Positions 53,074 through 63,977 of a stretch of DNA of 64,000 bases are shown in pieces. The stretch's first letter is position 1. Each line of letters opens with the position of its first letter. Source of the stretch: Leucobacter chromiireducens subsp. solipictus (lineage in GTDB: Bacteria > Actinomycetota > Actinomycetes > Actinomycetales > Microbacteriaceae). The position numbers were made by a program, and so were the translations under genes. The notes under the pieces were generated by a model. That model was not told the origin of the DNA, did no database searches, and saw only the letters and a program-made list of their open reading frames with translations. Location: NCBI RefSeq assembly GCF_016758195.1, contig NZ_QYAC01000001.1, positions 471,423 through 535,422 on the forward strand, given 5' to 3'.

Positions 53074-54158
53074 ACATCATCATCAGCTATCTCGAGACCA
53101 TGTTCAGCACCTACCCGCAAACACCGCGGCTCCTCGAGGCCAAGGCTGAACTGCAGGGGATGATGGAGGACGCCTACGCCAACCTCGTCGCACAGGGCCA
53201 CTCCGAGAACGAGGCCGTGGGACAGGTCATCCGCGACTTCGGCAATCTCGCCGAGGTCGCCCCTGAGCTCGGCATCACCGCCGAACTCGGGGCGGCAGCC
53301 GCCCCCGCGACTCCCCCGGCCCCGGTGGCTCCGCTGACCACGGCGACACCGCCGCAGCCGCGGGCCCCGCAGCACCCACCGGTCACCCTCGATGAGGCAC
53401 GCGGCTACGCCGAGGCACAGCAGCGGATCCGGTATCGCGTCGCCATCGCCGTCGCGTTGTTCGTGCTGTCCCCGGCCGTCCTCATCTTCCTCCCGGCCGC
53501 CGCCACCGCGGGCACCGTGGCACTCAGCGCGGGTACCGCGACCATGATCGGCATTTTCACCCTGCTCGTCATCGTCGCGTGCGGCGTCATGACGCTCATG
53601 AGCACCGCGCGCGAGCTCGCGCCGTACGGCCGGATCGAACAGGGACGGTTCACCCCCGTCGCGGCGGTCACCCAGTGGGCTGAGGAACTCGCCCGCACCC
53701 ACGAGCCCGCCCGCACCCGCGCGCTGCAGGTCTCGGTGCTGCTGTGGATCCTCTCGCCCGCACCCCTGCTCGCGTTCGCGTTCCTCGACGACACGAACCC
53801 GAACAAGCAGCTGTGGGTCCTCGTCGGCGTGGTGCTGATCCTCGGCATCGTGGCTGCGGGCCTGCTCGTCCTGCTTCCCACCGCGTGGGCCGAATCGGTA
53901 CGCCACCGCCTCGCGCACGGGCAGCCTGGGGCGGCGGGGCGGCTCACCGAGCCCGACGATGCAGAGCACAGCGTGGTCGGCGTGATCGCGGCCTTCTACT
54001 GGCCGCTGCTCACGGCCATCTACCTCGGGTGGAGCTTCATCGGGAACGCCTGGGGGCACTCGTGGATTCTCTGGCCGGTCGGCGCGGTGCTGTTCGGGGC
54101 GATTGCCGCGGGCGGGGGCGCCTGGGAGTCCTACCGCAGGAGCCGTCGCACGCGCTAA
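53070..54158 (+). CDS. Membrane protein with N-terminal permease-prefix-like domain
   Basis: The 362-residue protein starts with a soluble alpha-helical segment (NIIISYLETMFSTYP, EGNEAV-like SENEAVGQVIRDFGNL) that resembles the 'permease prefix' domain found with PadR regulators, followed by a proline/alanine linker and six or so membrane helices in three pairs. Function is unknown; no catalytic motif is visible. It is translationally coupled to padR, so this is a regulator-membrane protein pair likely responding to envelope stress. Confidence 0.7.
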   Translation: MNIIISYLETMFSTYPQTPRLLEAKAELQGMMEDAYANLVAQGHSENEAVGQVIRDFGNLAEVAPELGITAELGAAAAPATPPAPVAPLTTATPPQPRAPQHPPVTLDEARGYAEAQQRIRYRVAIAVALFVLSPAVLIFLPAAATAGTVALSAGTATMIGIFTLLVIVACGVMTLMSTARELAPYGRIEQGRFTPVAAVTQWAEELARTHEPARTRALQVSVLLWILSPAPLLAFAFLDDTNPNKQLWVLVGVVLILGIVAAGLLVLLPTAWAESVRHRLAHGQPGAAGRLTEPDDAEHSVVGVIAAFYWPLLTAIYLGWSFIGNAWGHSWILWPVGAVLFGAIAAGGGAWESYRRSRRTR

Positions 54159-54160
54159 GT

Positions 54161-55090
54161 TCAGGTGGCCGGCAGCTCCCCCGGGCCGCGCCACTCGACG
54201 CCCGGATACCGGCGGAACCAGCTGACCTGCCGTCGCGCATAGCGCCGGGTGAGCGCCTGCGTCTCGGCGATGGCCTCGGCCTCGCTCAGGCGACCGTCGA
54301 GCTGGGCGAGCGCCTGCGCATAGCCGATCGCTCGGGAGGCCGTGGGTCCCTCGCGAACCCCCTCGGGGATCAGCGCGCGGACCTCGTCGAGGAGCCCGGC
54401 TTCCCACATCCGCTCCACGCGCCGATCGAGCCGAGCCACGAGCTCCGCCCGCTCGCTGTGCACACCGAGGATCCGCGTGGCCTCGTGCCACCGCACCGGG
54501 TCACTCGGCAGGGTGGTCTGCGCGTCCCCACCGAGCAGCGCCACCTCGAGCGCGCGAATGACGCGTCGCGGATTCTGCGTGTCAACGGACGCCGCGACCG
54601 CCGGGGCGAGCTCCGCGAGCCGGGCCACGAGGGCGGGCACCCCCGTCGCCGCGGCGTCGGCCTCCAGCTGCGCCCGAAGCGCCGCGTCACGCGGCGGAAA
54701 CTGGAAGTCAAAGATCACGCTCGAGACATACAGCCCGGACCCACCCACGAGGATCGCATCGTCCCCGCGACCGAGGATCTCCGCGATCACGCTCCGCGCG
54801 GCAGGCTGGTACCACGCGACCGTCGCCTCGGTCGCCGGGCTCAGCACGTCGAAGAGGTGGTGTGGGATCCCGCGCCGCTCCGAGAATGGCAGCTTCGCGG
54901 TCCCGATGTCCATGCCGCGATAGAACTGCATCGCGTCGGCGTTCACGATCTCCGCGCGGCGGCCGGACGCCGCCAGCGCCTGCGCGAGATCCAGCGACAA
55001 CTCGGATTTACCCGTGCCCGTCGCGCCGACGATCGCCCAGAGCGTCGGGGCCTGCGCGGAGCTGCGCGTGTCCGTCGCGCCGGGATTCAT
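54161..55090 (-). CDS. miaA: tRNA dimethylallyltransferase
   Basis: The 309-residue enzyme adds dimethylallyl to A37 of tRNAs reading UNN codons. The P-loop is [15 protein letters not shown] and further motifs are [25 protein letters not shown] and [14 protein letters not shown]. It overlaps miaB by ATGA and its 3' end lies 2 bp from the convergent membrane-protein gene. Confidence 0.97.
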   Translation of the reverse strand: MNPGATDTRSSAQAPTLWAIVGATGTGKSELSLDLAQALAASGRRAEIVNADAMQFYRGMDIGTAKLPFSERRGIPHHLFDVLSPATEATVAWYQPAARSVIAEILGRGDDAILVGGSGLYVSSVIFDFQFPPRDAALRAQLEADAAATGVPALVARLAELAPAVAASVDTQNPRRVIRALEVALLGGDAQTTLPSDPVRWHEATRILGVHSERAELVARLDRRVERMWEAGLLDEVRALIPEGVREGPTASRAIGYAQALAQLDGRLSEAEAIAETQALTRRYARRQVSWFRRYPGVEWRGPGELPAT

Positions 55091-56628
55091 CGCGTGCGAA
55101 TCGTGGGCAGCCCGAGGCTCACCGCGCGCGGCGCGGTGTCTCCCGCGGGCGCGGGCACCCCGCAGCTCTCCGCCTGGCGGCGATCCCACGCGTCGCCCGC
55201 GCGGGTACGGCGCAGCGCGTAGACGCCCGGCACGTCGTCGGCGATGAGGAAGTGCGGGGCCGCCGCCGTGATCTCGACGGTGACCACGTCGCCGGGCCGC
55301 GGCTCCTCGGCGCCCTCGGGCAGCGCAAAGTGCACGAGCCGGTTGTCTTCGGCGCGCCCAGACAGCCGGCTGCGGGCCGAGTCCTTCCGGCCTTCGCTGC
55401 TGGCCACCAGCACGTGAGCGCGCGTCCCCACGAGCGCCTCATTCTCTTCGAGGGACAGGCGGTCCTGCAGGGCCATCAGGCGCTCGTAGCGCTCTTGCAC
55501 GACGGCCTTCGGCAGCTGCCCGTCCATCGTCGCCGCGGGCGTGCCGGGCCGGATCGAGTACTGGAACGTAAACGCGCTCGAGAAGCGCGAGGCCTCGACG
55601 ACACGCATCGTGTCCTCGAAGTCCTCGTCCGTCTCGCCCGGGAACCCGACGATGATGTCGGTGGTGATCGCGGCGTGCGGGATCCGGTCCCGGACGTCGT
55701 CGAGGATCCCGAGGAACTTCTTGGACCGGTACGAGCGGCGCATCGCCTTCAGCACCGTGTCCGATCCGGACTGCAGGGGCATGTGCAGCGACGGCATCAC
55801 GTTGTGAGTCTCCGCCATCGCGGCGATCACGTCGTCCGTGAACGCTGCCGGGTGCGGGCTCGTGAAGCGCACGCGCTCGAGCCCCTCGATCTCCCCCATC
55901 GCACGGAGCAACTTGCCGAACGCCTGGCGATCGCCAAACTCGACCCCGTAGGTGTTGACGTTCTGGCCGAGGAGCGTGATCTCAATCACCCCATCGTCGA
56001 CGAGCGCCTGGACCTCGGCGAGAATATCGCCGGGGCGACGGTCCTTTTCCTTGCCGCGAAGCGCGGGAACGATGCAGAAGGTGCAGGTGTTGTTGCAGCC
56101 CACGGAGATCGATACCCAGCCACTTGCAGCGGAGTCGCGCCGCGTCGGCAGCGTGGAGGGGAAGACCTCCAGCGCCTCGAGGATCTCGATCTGAGCCTCC
56201 GCGTTGTGTCGGGAGCGCTCCAGCAGGGCGGGGAGGGAGCCCATGTTGTGCGTGCCGAACACCACGTCGACCCAGGGCGCCTTCTCGAGAATCGTCCCCT
56301 GATCCTTCTGGGCGAGGCAGCCCCCCACGGCGATCTGCATGCCCTCGCGGCCGCGCTTGACGCCGGCGAGGTAGCCGAGGTTCCCGTACAGCTTGTTCGC
56401 GGCGTTCTCGCGGACGGCACAGGTGTTGATGACGACCACGTCGGCGTCTTCCGGGTCCGTCGCCGAGACGTAGCCGGCCGCGTCGAGGGAGCCGGAGAGG
56501 CGTTCCGAATCGTGGACGTTCATCTGGCAGCCGAGCGTGCGCACGGTGTAGCTTCGCGGGCTGCCGTCGGGGCGCACCGCCGCGGGCGACGGGGCGATCA
56601 CGATGCGTTCAGCGGGTGCAAGACTCAT
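55087..56628 (-). CDS. miaB: tRNA-2-methylthio-N6-dimethylallyladenosine synthase
   Basis: The 513-residue radical-SAM methylthiotransferase modifies the product of MiaA. The N-terminal UPF0004 domain cysteines ([22 protein letters not shown]), the radical-[15 protein letters not shown] and a C-terminal TRAM domain are present. TACACT ends 7 nt before the ATG, probably leaderless. Confidence 0.96.
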   Translation of the reverse strand: MSLAPAERIVIAPSPAAVRPDGSPRSYTVRTLGCQMNVHDSERLSGSLDAAGYVSATDPEDADVVVINTCAVRENAANKLYGNLGYLAGVKRGREGMQIAVGGCLAQKDQGTILEKAPWVDVVFGTHNMGSLPALLERSRHNAEAQIEILEALEVFPSTLPTRRDSAASGWVSISVGCNNTCTFCIVPALRGKEKDRRPGDILAEVQALVDDGVIEITLLGQNVNTYGVEFGDRQAFGKLLRAMGEIEGLERVRFTSPHPAAFTDDVIAAMAETHNVMPSLHMPLQSGSDTVLKAMRRSYRSKKFLGILDDVRDRIPHAAITTDIIVGFPGETDEDFEDTMRVVEASRFSSAFTFQYSIRPGTPAATMDGQLPKAVVQERYERLMALQDRLSLEENEALVGTRAHVLVASSEGRKDSARSRLSGRAEDNRLVHFALPEGAEEPRPGDVVTVEITAAAPHFLIADDVPGVYALRRTRAGDAWDRRQAESCGVPAPAGDTAPRAVSLGLPTIRTR

Positions 56629-56651
56629 GAGCCCCAGTGTATCGAGGCTTC

Positions 56652-56686
56652 TCCGTCACCCCGCGCGGTCCACACGGGGTGACGGA
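56652..56686. terminator. Hairpin between recX and miaB
   Basis: TCCGTCACCCCG (56652-56663) pairs perfectly with CGGGGTGACGGA (56675-56686) around an 11-nt loop. It lies 50 bp after the recX stop and before the miaB start. No T tract follows on the minus strand. Confidence 0.6.
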
Positions 56687-56737
56687 AAACACGGCCGGTC
56701 CTGAGTAGTCACGGGAAGGAATTGAGGTCCCGCGACC

Positions 56738-57652
56738 CTAGTGGAAGCGCACCCCGCTGCCCGAGCGGCCACTCCCGGAGCTACCTCGCGCCGTGCCATC
56801 GAGCGCTTCTCGGGCGATCCGGCTCGCGGCCTCTCCTGACCAGCCGCGGCGTGCGAGGAATCCGAGCAGTCGGCGTTCCGCCACGTGGCGCTCGAGCCCG
56901 CCGAGCTTGCTCGCCCGCGCCACGGCGGCGTCGCGGAGCAGGGAGAACTCTTCGTCGGCGTCGAGCTCTCCGAGGGCCTCGTCGATCACCGCGTCCGGGA
57001 GCCGGCGTTCGCGCAGCTTGATCCCGATTTGCGATCGACTGGCTCGCTTGGTGGTGCGCAGCTTCTCGACCACGGACCGGGCGAGGCCGAGATCGTCGAG
57101 GTAGTGGCTCTCGCGGAACTCCTCGATGAGCACGTCGACCTCGTGCGCGGAGTGTTCCAGGCGCAGCAGCTCCTCGCGGAGTTCGCCGCTCGAACGCGCC
57201 CGACGCGCCAGGAGCTTCACGCCGTCGTCGTACACCGGGCGCGGCTCCGGCGCCTCGGAAACCGAGGATTCCTCCCGCGCCTGCACGGTGCCGGCGGGGG
57301 CGCGCAGCGCACTCGCGGGGACGAGGCGGTCGTGCAGCGCCGTCACGACCGCGGCGACGGGGGCCGATTCCTCGGGGGGAGACTCGGCCCACGCCTCGGC
57401 GGGTGCCTCAGCCTCAACCTCAGCCTCAGCTTCGGCATCGTCCGCCGACTCGGCCTCGTCCGCCGGTTCGGCCTCGCCCGCCGGTTCGGCCCAGGATCCC
57501 ATCGGCACCCCGCGGCCCAGTTCCTCGGCGGAGCCGCCCCAGGGGCGCTGGGGCAGCTTGCCCCGGAGTTGGATCACCTCGGCCAGGTCCTCGCGGTCCG
57601 GGCCGCCCCCGGGTTCGGATGCTCCCGGGGGCGGGAGGAAGCGCACAGCCAT
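56738..57652 (-). CDS. recX: Regulatory protein RecX with long N-terminal extension
   Basis: This 304-residue protein carries a C-terminal RecX domain of about 155 residues (VKLLARRARSSGELREELL, LDDLGLARSVVEK, IGIKLRERRLPD). The first 145 residues are a disordered, Glu/Ala/Pro-rich extension with repeats such as AEAEAEVEAEAP. RecX caps or inhibits RecA filaments. The gene follows recA by 5 bp, the usual operon. Confidence 0.88.
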   Translation of the reverse strand: MAVRFLPPPGASEPGGGPDREDLAEVIQLRGKLPQRPWGGSAEELGRGVPMGSWAEPAGEAEPADEAESADDAEAEAEVEAEAPAEAWAESPPEESAPVAAVVTALHDRLVPASALRAPAGTVQAREESSVSEAPEPRPVYDDGVKLLARRARSSGELREELLRLEHSAHEVDVLIEEFRESHYLDDLGLARSVVEKLRTTKRASRSQIGIKLRERRLPDAVIDEALGELDADEEFSLLRDAAVARASKLGGLERHVAERRLLGFLARRGWSGEAASRIAREALDGTARGSSGSGRSGSGVRFH

Positions 57653-57657
57653 CGGCG

Positions 57658-58776
<1,119 letters not shown>

Positions 58777-58830
58777 GGTGTGCTCCTTGGGTGTATGCGG
58801 GCGTCGCCGCGGGGTTGCTGCCTACGGACT

Positions 58831-58854
58831 GTCTCGGCCTCGGAAGAGGCAGAC
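58831..58854 (-). promoter_or_regulatory. Hairpin in the recA leader
   Basis: GTCT/AGAC and GCCTC/GAGGC form a stem with a 2-nt bulge and a GGAA-type tetraloop, about 55 nt upstream of recA. It is the clearest structure in the ~240-bp gap between DUF3046 and recA. Function unknown. Confidence 0.4.
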
Positions 58855-58959
58855 AAGGCACGGTGTCTGTGTGCTGCTCACCCTAGAACGGACCACCGAC
58901 ATTCCCGCCGCCAGCTTCCCGATCTGTGGATTCGCGAGCACCAAACTCACCTGTGCACG

Positions 58960-58988
58960 AAGTTAGCACCCTTCGAACACACTTTCGA
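58960..58988 (-). promoter_or_regulatory. SOS box and promoter of recA
   Basis: TCGAAAGTGTGTTCGA on the minus strand (58973-58988) matches TCGAAC-N4-GTTCGA in 11 of 12 positions. A TAACTT -10 (58960-58965) follows, so LexA would cover the -35. A second, degenerate copy (TCGAACAGAGTGTCGG) overlaps at 58985-59000. Confidence 0.85.
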
Positions 58989-59017
58989 ACAGAGTGTCGG
59001 CGTGTTGCGGGTTTGCG

Positions 59018-59239
59018 CTATTCCTGCGGCTCGCGCAGGCCGCGCCCGTAGCGACGCTCGGGTGGCACCTGCAGATCCGCGCAGAGGGCGTCCCACACCT
59101 CGCGCGCCGCCACACCACGCTCCAGGGCCTCGGCCGGCGTGCCTCCAAGGGCCGCCAACCAGTGATCGCGGATCAGCACCCCGGCGTAGTCGGCACCGAA
59201 TTCCTCGGCGCACGCTCGACGGAACTCACTCAGTTTCAT
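59018..59239 (-). CDS. DUF3046 protein
   Basis: The 73-residue protein starts MKLSEFRRACAEEFG and contains DHWLAALGG and VWDALCADLQVP, typical of DUF3046. It is a small cytoplasmic protein of unknown function conserved upstream of recA in actinobacteria. It precedes the SOS promoter of recA. Confidence 0.88.
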   Translation of the reverse strand: MKLSEFRRACAEEFGADYAGVLIRDHWLAALGGTPAEALERGVAAREVWDALCADLQVPPERRYGRGLREPQE

Positions 59240-59300
59240 GCACCCCTCCCCGGCACTGCGCCGACACCGACGCGAGCCGTCGCGCGCGAGGCAACGGCGA

Positions 59301-59330
59301 AGCGCCCAACCCCTGACGGGGCTGGGCGCT
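59301..59330 (-). terminator. Terminator hairpin behind clgR
   Basis: A 13-bp stem (AGCGCCCAACCCC with GGGGCTGGGCGCT, 59301-59330, 4-nt loop) has one mismatch on the plus strand that becomes G-U on the minus strand. It follows the clgR stop by 44 bp. Confidence 0.6.
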
Positions 59331-59374
59331 GCAGCCGCACCTCAGCGGTGCGGAGAAATTTCCGCGGCACTCGC

Positions 59375-59695
59375 CTACGAAACAAGCTCGGGCGTGAACC
59401 CCGAGACCAGGTCCGCGGGGACGGTGTCCGGGACACGATTCGCGAGGGGAAGCGCCAGCCCCTCCACAATCGCGAGACGCTCACTCACCTCACCCATAAT
59501 GACCGAGAGCGGCGTATCGAGCGCATCAGCGACGGCGGCGAGGATCTCGCTTGACGCTTCCTTCTGTCCGCGCTCCACCTCACTCAGGTACCCGAGCGCG
59601 ACGCTTGCGTCTCCGGCAACCTGGCGCAGCGTGCGACCCTTTTGCTGACGGAAGTCACGAAGCACATCGCCGATCTCTTGACGCATCAGCACCAT
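59375..59695 (-). CDS. clgR: XRE-family regulator ClgR
   Basis: The 106-residue helix-turn-helix protein has [38 protein letters not shown] and a C-terminal acidic part, matching ClgR, the activator of Clp protease and envelope-stress genes in actinobacteria. GAAGGAGGG precedes the ATG. It is followed by a terminator and lies in the ftsK-pgsA-cinA-clgR-recA order typical of the group. Confidence 0.9.
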   Translation of the reverse strand: MVLMRQEIGDVLRDFRQQKGRTLRQVAGDASVALGYLSEVERGQKEASSEILAAVADALDTPLSVIMGEVSERLAIVEGLALPLANRVPDTVPADLVSGFTPELVS

Positions 59696-59712
59696 GTGGA
59701 CCCTCCTTCATT

Positions 59713-59733
59713 CGCACAGCCACCGGCTGTGCG
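59713..59733 (-). promoter_or_regulatory. Hairpin just upstream of clgR ribosome-binding site
   Basis: CGCACAGCC (59713-59721) pairs perfectly with GGCTGTGCG (59725-59733) with a 3-nt loop, ending 17 nt before the ATG. It may shape the clgR leader. A TTGTTC-18-TAAGGT promoter is a candidate further upstream. Confidence 0.45.
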
Positions 59734-59841
59734 TCCACCCTACCCGCATGCACGTGGTGTGCGAGTGCGGGAACGCCACCTTATCCCGGTGGTGTCATTA
59801 GGAACAACCCCGACACTACCCCGTCTATTCCTGAAACTTCG

Positions 59842-59874
59842 CTGAACCTGAGTCACCACGACTCAAGTATTCAG
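59842..59874 (-). terminator. Hairpin over the cinA stop codon
   Basis: CTGAA/TTCAG and TGAGTC/GACTCA form a two-part stem (59842-59874) that includes the cinA stop. No T tract follows. A terminator or mRNA-stability element are the likely roles. Confidence 0.4.
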
Positions 59875-60464
59875 GAATTCCGCACCGGATCCACAGTTTG
59901 CCCGCCGCCGAGCTGCCCCGCATCGGCCACCGCATCGAGGAGCGCTGCGAGCGCGGCGCGCACGGACGCACCACGAATCTGCGGCCGATCCCCCGCGAGC
60001 GCAAGCGGGAACGCCGTGTCGCGGGATCCCACGCTCAGCCCGATCCACACCGTCCCGGCGGCCTGCCCCGTCTGCGGGTCGGGATCCGGCCCTGCGACGC
60101 CGGTCGTGGAAATCCCCACGTCCGCGGGCTGCAGCTCGTCCGGCGACGAGCCGGGCACGGCGCACGCCGTGCGCGCCCCGCGGGCCATTTGCCGGGCCAC
60201 CGCCGCATCAACGGGGCCGCGAGCGGCGAGCAGCGCGGCGTCCACGCCGAGCAGCGAGTGTTTCAACGCCGTGTCGTAGGCGACCACGGCGCCGGAGAAC
60301 ACCTGGGACGCACCCGGCACCGCGACGAGCGCTGACGCGAGCGCGCCCCCGGTCAGCGATTCCGCCACCCCGATCCGGAGCCCGCGCGCCGCGGCAGCGG
60401 AGACGACCGCCGTCGCGAGCTCCGCGGTGGCGTCCGGCGCTTCGCGCGCCTCGGAGCTGTGCAC
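59871..60464 (-). CDS. cinA: CinA C-terminal / PncC-type nicotinamide-nucleotide amidohydrolase
   Basis: The 197-residue protein is the short CinA form, corresponding to the C-terminal domain only. VAESLTGGALASALV (catalytic serine), SGAVVAYDTALKHSLLGV and STTGVAGPDPD are conserved. It should deamidate NMN. The GTG at 60464 lies 4 bp after the pgsA stop. Confidence 0.9.
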   Translation of the reverse strand: MHSSEAREAPDATAELATAVVSAAAARGLRIGVAESLTGGALASALVAVPGASQVFSGAVVAYDTALKHSLLGVDAALLAARGPVDAAVARQMARGARTACAVPGSSPDELQPADVGISTTGVAGPDPDPQTGQAAGTVWIGLSVGSRDTAFPLALAGDRPQIRGASVRAALAALLDAVADAGQLGGGQTVDPVRNS

Positions 60465-60468
60465 CGCG

Positions 60469-61074
60469 TTACGCCTGAGTCCCGGCGGCCCTGCGGGCGC
60501 GGAGGTAGCCGAGCACGTAGTCGATCCCACTCAGCACGGTGAGGGCGACCGCGATGGTCATCGTGATGATGTTCAGCCAGACCGCCACGGGGGCGGCCGC
60601 GCCCATCACGCTGGCGAGCGGGAGCAGCGCGAGCGTGATGGCGACAGACTGGGCCACCGTTTTGAGCTTGCCCATCCACGCGGCGGCCATCACCACGTCG
60701 TGCACGATCGTGAGGCGGTGAATGGTCACGCCGACCTCGCGCACGAGCACGATGATCGTGATCCACCAGGGAAGCTCTCCGAGGATGGACAGGCCGACGA
60801 GCGCGGCACCCGTGAGGAACTTATCCGCGATCGGGTCGAGCAGTTTCCCGAGATCCGTGATGAGGCCCCGCGAGCGTGCCAGGTGGCCATCCCACGCGTC
60901 GGTCGCAATGGCGAGGACGAAAAACACGGCGGCTGCCCAGCGGAGCGGGCCGTTCTGCCCGTCGTCCGCCAGCAGCATCCACACGAAAAACGGTGTCGCG
61001 AGGATGCGCACCCCGGTGATGATGTTGGGGGCGTTCCAGTTGCTGACGCGCGCGCCGGCCTCGTGCTCGCTCAT
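60469..61074 (-). CDS. pgsA: CDP-diacylglycerol--glycerol-3-phosphate 3-phosphatidyltransferase
   Basis: The 201-residue integral membrane enzyme makes phosphatidylglycerophosphate. The CDP-alcohol phosphotransferase motif is DAWDGHLARSRGLI followed by GKLLDPIADK, matching DGX2ARX8GX3DX3D. Four to six membrane helices are predicted. It is downstream of ftsK by 4 bp. Confidence 0.95.
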   Translation of the reverse strand: MSEHEAGARVSNWNAPNIITGVRILATPFFVWMLLADDGQNGPLRWAAAVFFVLAIATDAWDGHLARSRGLITDLGKLLDPIADKFLTGAALVGLSILGELPWWITIIVLVREVGVTIHRLTIVHDVVMAAAWMGKLKTVAQSVAITLALLPLASVMGAAAPVAVWLNIITMTIAVALTVLSGIDYVLGYLRARRAAGTQA

Positions 61075-61078
61075 GTGA

Positions 61079-63964
61079 TCAGTCCCGTCCCGTGAGGCTC
61101 CAGGCGTCCTCGTCGGTGTCCCCGTCCACTTCCTCGAGCGTGGACTGGTACTTCGCGACGGGGTCGTCGTAGCGGTCGTCGTGCGTGTCGGTGTGCTCCG
61201 GCGTGGCGGCCGGCAGCGCCGCCGTCGGCGCGTCCGCGAGCGCGGGCAGTACCGCAGTCTCGGGCCCCGCGGGAGGTGCCTGCGGTGCCGCGGCCGGTGC
61301 CGCAGCGGCCGCAGCGGGCGCGGGCCCGCCCTTCAGCTGGGCAAGCACCCCCGCGAGCTGCTCGGGTGCGACGAGCACGTCGCGCGCCTTCGACCCTTCC
61401 GAGGGGCCGACGATGTCGCGCGACTCCATCAGGTCCATGAGCCTGCCCGCCTTGGCGAAGCCCACGCGGAGCTTGCGCTGCAGCATGGAGGTCGAGCCGA
61501 ACTGCGAACTCACCACGAGTTCGACCGCGGCGAGCAGCACCTCGAGGTCGTCGCCGATATCCTCGTCGATCTCCTTCTTCTCGGCCGCCTGCGCAACGTC
61601 CGCGCGGTACTCGGGCTGGGCCTGCGCCTTGACGTGCGCCACCACCTGCGCGATCTCGGACTCATTGACCCAGGCACCCTGGACGCGCATCGGCGTGGAT
61701 TCGCCGTTCAGCAGGAGCAGGCCGTCGCCCTGGCCGATCAGCCGCTCGGCGCCGACCTCGTCGAGGATCACGCGGGAGTCCGTACCGGAGGCCACCGCGA
61801 AGGCGTAGCGGCTCGGCACGTTCGACTTGATGACGCCCGTGACGACGTTCACCGAGGGCCGCTGGGTTGCGAGCACGAGGTGGATTCCCGCGGCGCGGGC
61901 CAGCTGCGTGATGCGCTGGATCGAGTCCTCGACGTCACGCGGAGCGATGAGCATCAGGTCCGCGAGCTCGTCAACGACCACGAGCAGGTAGGGATAGGGC
62001 TTGAGCACGCGCTCGCTGCCCGCGGGCAGCACAATGCTGCCGGCCCGCACCGCCTCGTTGAAATCGTCGATGTGGCGGAACCCGAAGCTCGCCAGATCGT
62101 CGTACCGCATGTCCATTTCCTTGACGACCCACTGCAGCGCCTCGGCGGCCTTCTTCGCGTTCGTGATGATCGGCGTGATGAGGTGCGGTACGCCCTGGTA
62201 GACGGTGAGTTCGACGCGCTTCGGGTCGACAAGCACCATGCGCACCTCGGAGGGGGTGGCGCGCATCAGGATGCTCGTGATCATCGAGTTGATGAAGCTC
62301 GACTTCCCGGAGCCGGTCGCGCCAGCCACGAGAAGGTGCGGCATCTTCGCGAGGTTCGCGACCACAAAGCCACCCTTGACGTCCTTGCCGACGCCGATGG
62401 TCATGGGGTGGGTACTGCGCTGCGCGCGGTTGGAGCGGAGCACGTCGCCCAGCGCCACGTTCTCGCGGTCCTGGTTCGGGATCTCGATGCCGATGGCGCT
62501 CTTCCCCGGGATCGGCGAGAGAATTCGCACCTCATTCGACGCCACGGCGTACGAGAGGTTTTTCGAGAGCGCGGTCACCTTCTCGACCTTCACGCCCGGG
62601 CCCAGCTCGACCTCATACTGCGTGACCGTCGGACCGCGAGAGAAGCCGGAGACGCGGGCGTCCACTTTGAACTCCTCGAACACGCGCGCGAGCGCCGCCA
62701 TGATGACGTCGTTCGCCTCGGTGTGGGCCTTCGGCGCATCACCGGCGGAGAGCGCCCCCTGGTCGGGCAGCCGGTAGGCGGCCTGCTGGGCGGGTTCATG
62801 GGCGGGCGCGACCACAAAGGGAGCGCTCGCGGCGGCGTCGACCTCCGGTTCGGACGCCGCGGGCGTCGCGGCGAAGTCGTCCCAGGAATCGTCACCCAGC
62901 CCGGAGGCGGGTGCCGGGGTCACCGATTCCACGGCCGCCTCGGCGTGGGCGAGCTCGTCGAACAGCGCCGAGGGGAACACGTCGGTCGCGGGTTCGGGAT
63001 CGGGGGTCAGCGCGGATTCGAAGGCCACCTTGCGTGCGGGCGCGTCGGCCTCGGCTGGCGCGTCGTCGCCGCCGTCAAGCATGCGCTCAAGCGCGTTCGC
63101 GTCCTCCGCGTACGCGGGGTCTTCCTCCCGGCCGGATGCGTTGCGACGCCACCAAGGCAGGGCACCGGGTTCCGATTCCTGATCCTCGATGTCGAACAGC
63201 GGGGTCTGCACACTGCCCCGGTCGCGCTTGGCCGGTTTGGGCTCGGCCGGGGCGTCGCTTTCGACGACGCCGAACAGGAACACGTAGGCCTCGCGGAGCC
63301 GCTGCACGATGCGACCCGGCGGCGTCTTCGTGACGATCAGCACGGACAGCAGCAGCAGGAGCGAGAGCACGGGCGTGGCGAACCACAGGGTGAGCGCCGC
63401 AAGCGGCGTGCCCACCATCCATCCGAGCAGGCCGCCCGCTTCCGCGAGCGCGGGCATGCCGTCGCGCGGGTTCGGCTGGCCCCCGTAGACGTGGGTGAGC
63501 CCCGCGATCGCGGTGATCGCGAGGAACAGGCCGATCGAGATGCGGCGATTGTCGGTCACGCTCGAGGGATGGTTGAACAGCCAGAGGGCGAAGCCCATCA
63601 TGATGATCGGGAGTCCGAACGCGACGCGACCCAGGAGCCCCCCGAAGGTCCAGGCGTCGAGCTGTACGGCAACCGGCTGGCCGATCAGGAACCACTCGAT
63701 CACGGCCCCCGTGACCGCGAGCAGAACGAGCAGCAGCGGGATCCCGTCCCGCCGGTCCTCGGGAGCGAGCGGTTCAACCCGGAACGCGCGCGCGGCACCC
63801 CCGACGGTGTGCGCCAGGCCGTTCCAGGCGCGCACCACCACGCCCTCAGTGGGCTGGGCTTCGACCAGCACCTTCGTTTTTGCGGTCGCTCGCGTGCCCG
63901 AAGCGCGGGAACCCCGAGCCGCAGTGCTCCCCGATTTGGAGCGCGACGAAGCTTTACTGGCCAT
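61079..63964 (-). CDS. ftsK: DNA translocase FtsK
   Basis: The 961-residue protein couples division with chromosome segregation. Four membrane helices occupy roughly residues 60-210, a long acidic linker follows (about 230-440), then the motor domain with [14 protein letters not shown] (Walker A) and [11 protein letters not shown] (Walker B), and a C-terminal gamma winged helix (SSTSML-like [19 protein letters not shown]) that reads KOPS DNA. The ATG at 63964 lies 7 nt after TACCGT, leaderless. Confidence 0.95.
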   Translation of the reverse strand: MASKASSRSKSGSTAARGSRASGTRATAKTKVLVEAQPTEGVVVRAWNGLAHTVGGAARAFRVEPLAPEDRRDGIPLLLVLLAVTGAVIEWFLIGQPVAVQLDAWTFGGLLGRVAFGLPIIMMGFALWLFNHPSSVTDNRRISIGLFLAITAIAGLTHVYGGQPNPRDGMPALAEAGGLLGWMVGTPLAALTLWFATPVLSLLLLLSVLIVTKTPPGRIVQRLREAYVFLFGVVESDAPAEPKPAKRDRGSVQTPLFDIEDQESEPGALPWWRRNASGREEDPAYAEDANALERMLDGGDDAPAEADAPARKVAFESALTPDPEPATDVFPSALFDELAHAEAAVESVTPAPASGLGDDSWDDFAATPAASEPEVDAAASAPFVVAPAHEPAQQAAYRLPDQGALSAGDAPKAHTEANDVIMAALARVFEEFKVDARVSGFSRGPTVTQYEVELGPGVKVEKVTALSKNLSYAVASNEVRILSPIPGKSAIGIEIPNQDRENVALGDVLRSNRAQRSTHPMTIGVGKDVKGGFVVANLAKMPHLLVAGATGSGKSSFINSMITSILMRATPSEVRMVLVDPKRVELTVYQGVPHLITPIITNAKKAAEALQWVVKEMDMRYDDLASFGFRHIDDFNEAVRAGSIVLPAGSERVLKPYPYLLVVVDELADLMLIAPRDVEDSIQRITQLARAAGIHLVLATQRPSVNVVTGVIKSNVPSRYAFAVASGTDSRVILDEVGAERLIGQGDGLLLLNGESTPMRVQGAWVNESEIAQVVAHVKAQAQPEYRADVAQAAEKKEIDEDIGDDLEVLLAAVELVVSSQFGSTSMLQRKLRVGFAKAGRLMDLMESRDIVGPSEGSKARDVLVAPEQLAGVLAQLKGGPAPAAAAAAPAAAPQAPPAGPETAVLPALADAPTAALPAATPEHTDTHDDRYDDPVAKYQSTLEEVDGDTDEDAWSLTGRD

Positions 63965-63971
63965 ACTGAAT

Positions 63972-63977
63972 ACGGTA
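63972..63977 (-). promoter_or_regulatory. Leaderless -10 of ftsK (TACCGT)
   Basis: TACCGT on the minus strand ends 7 nt before the ftsK ATG; no ribosome-binding site is present. The window ends 23 bp beyond. Confidence 0.42.
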
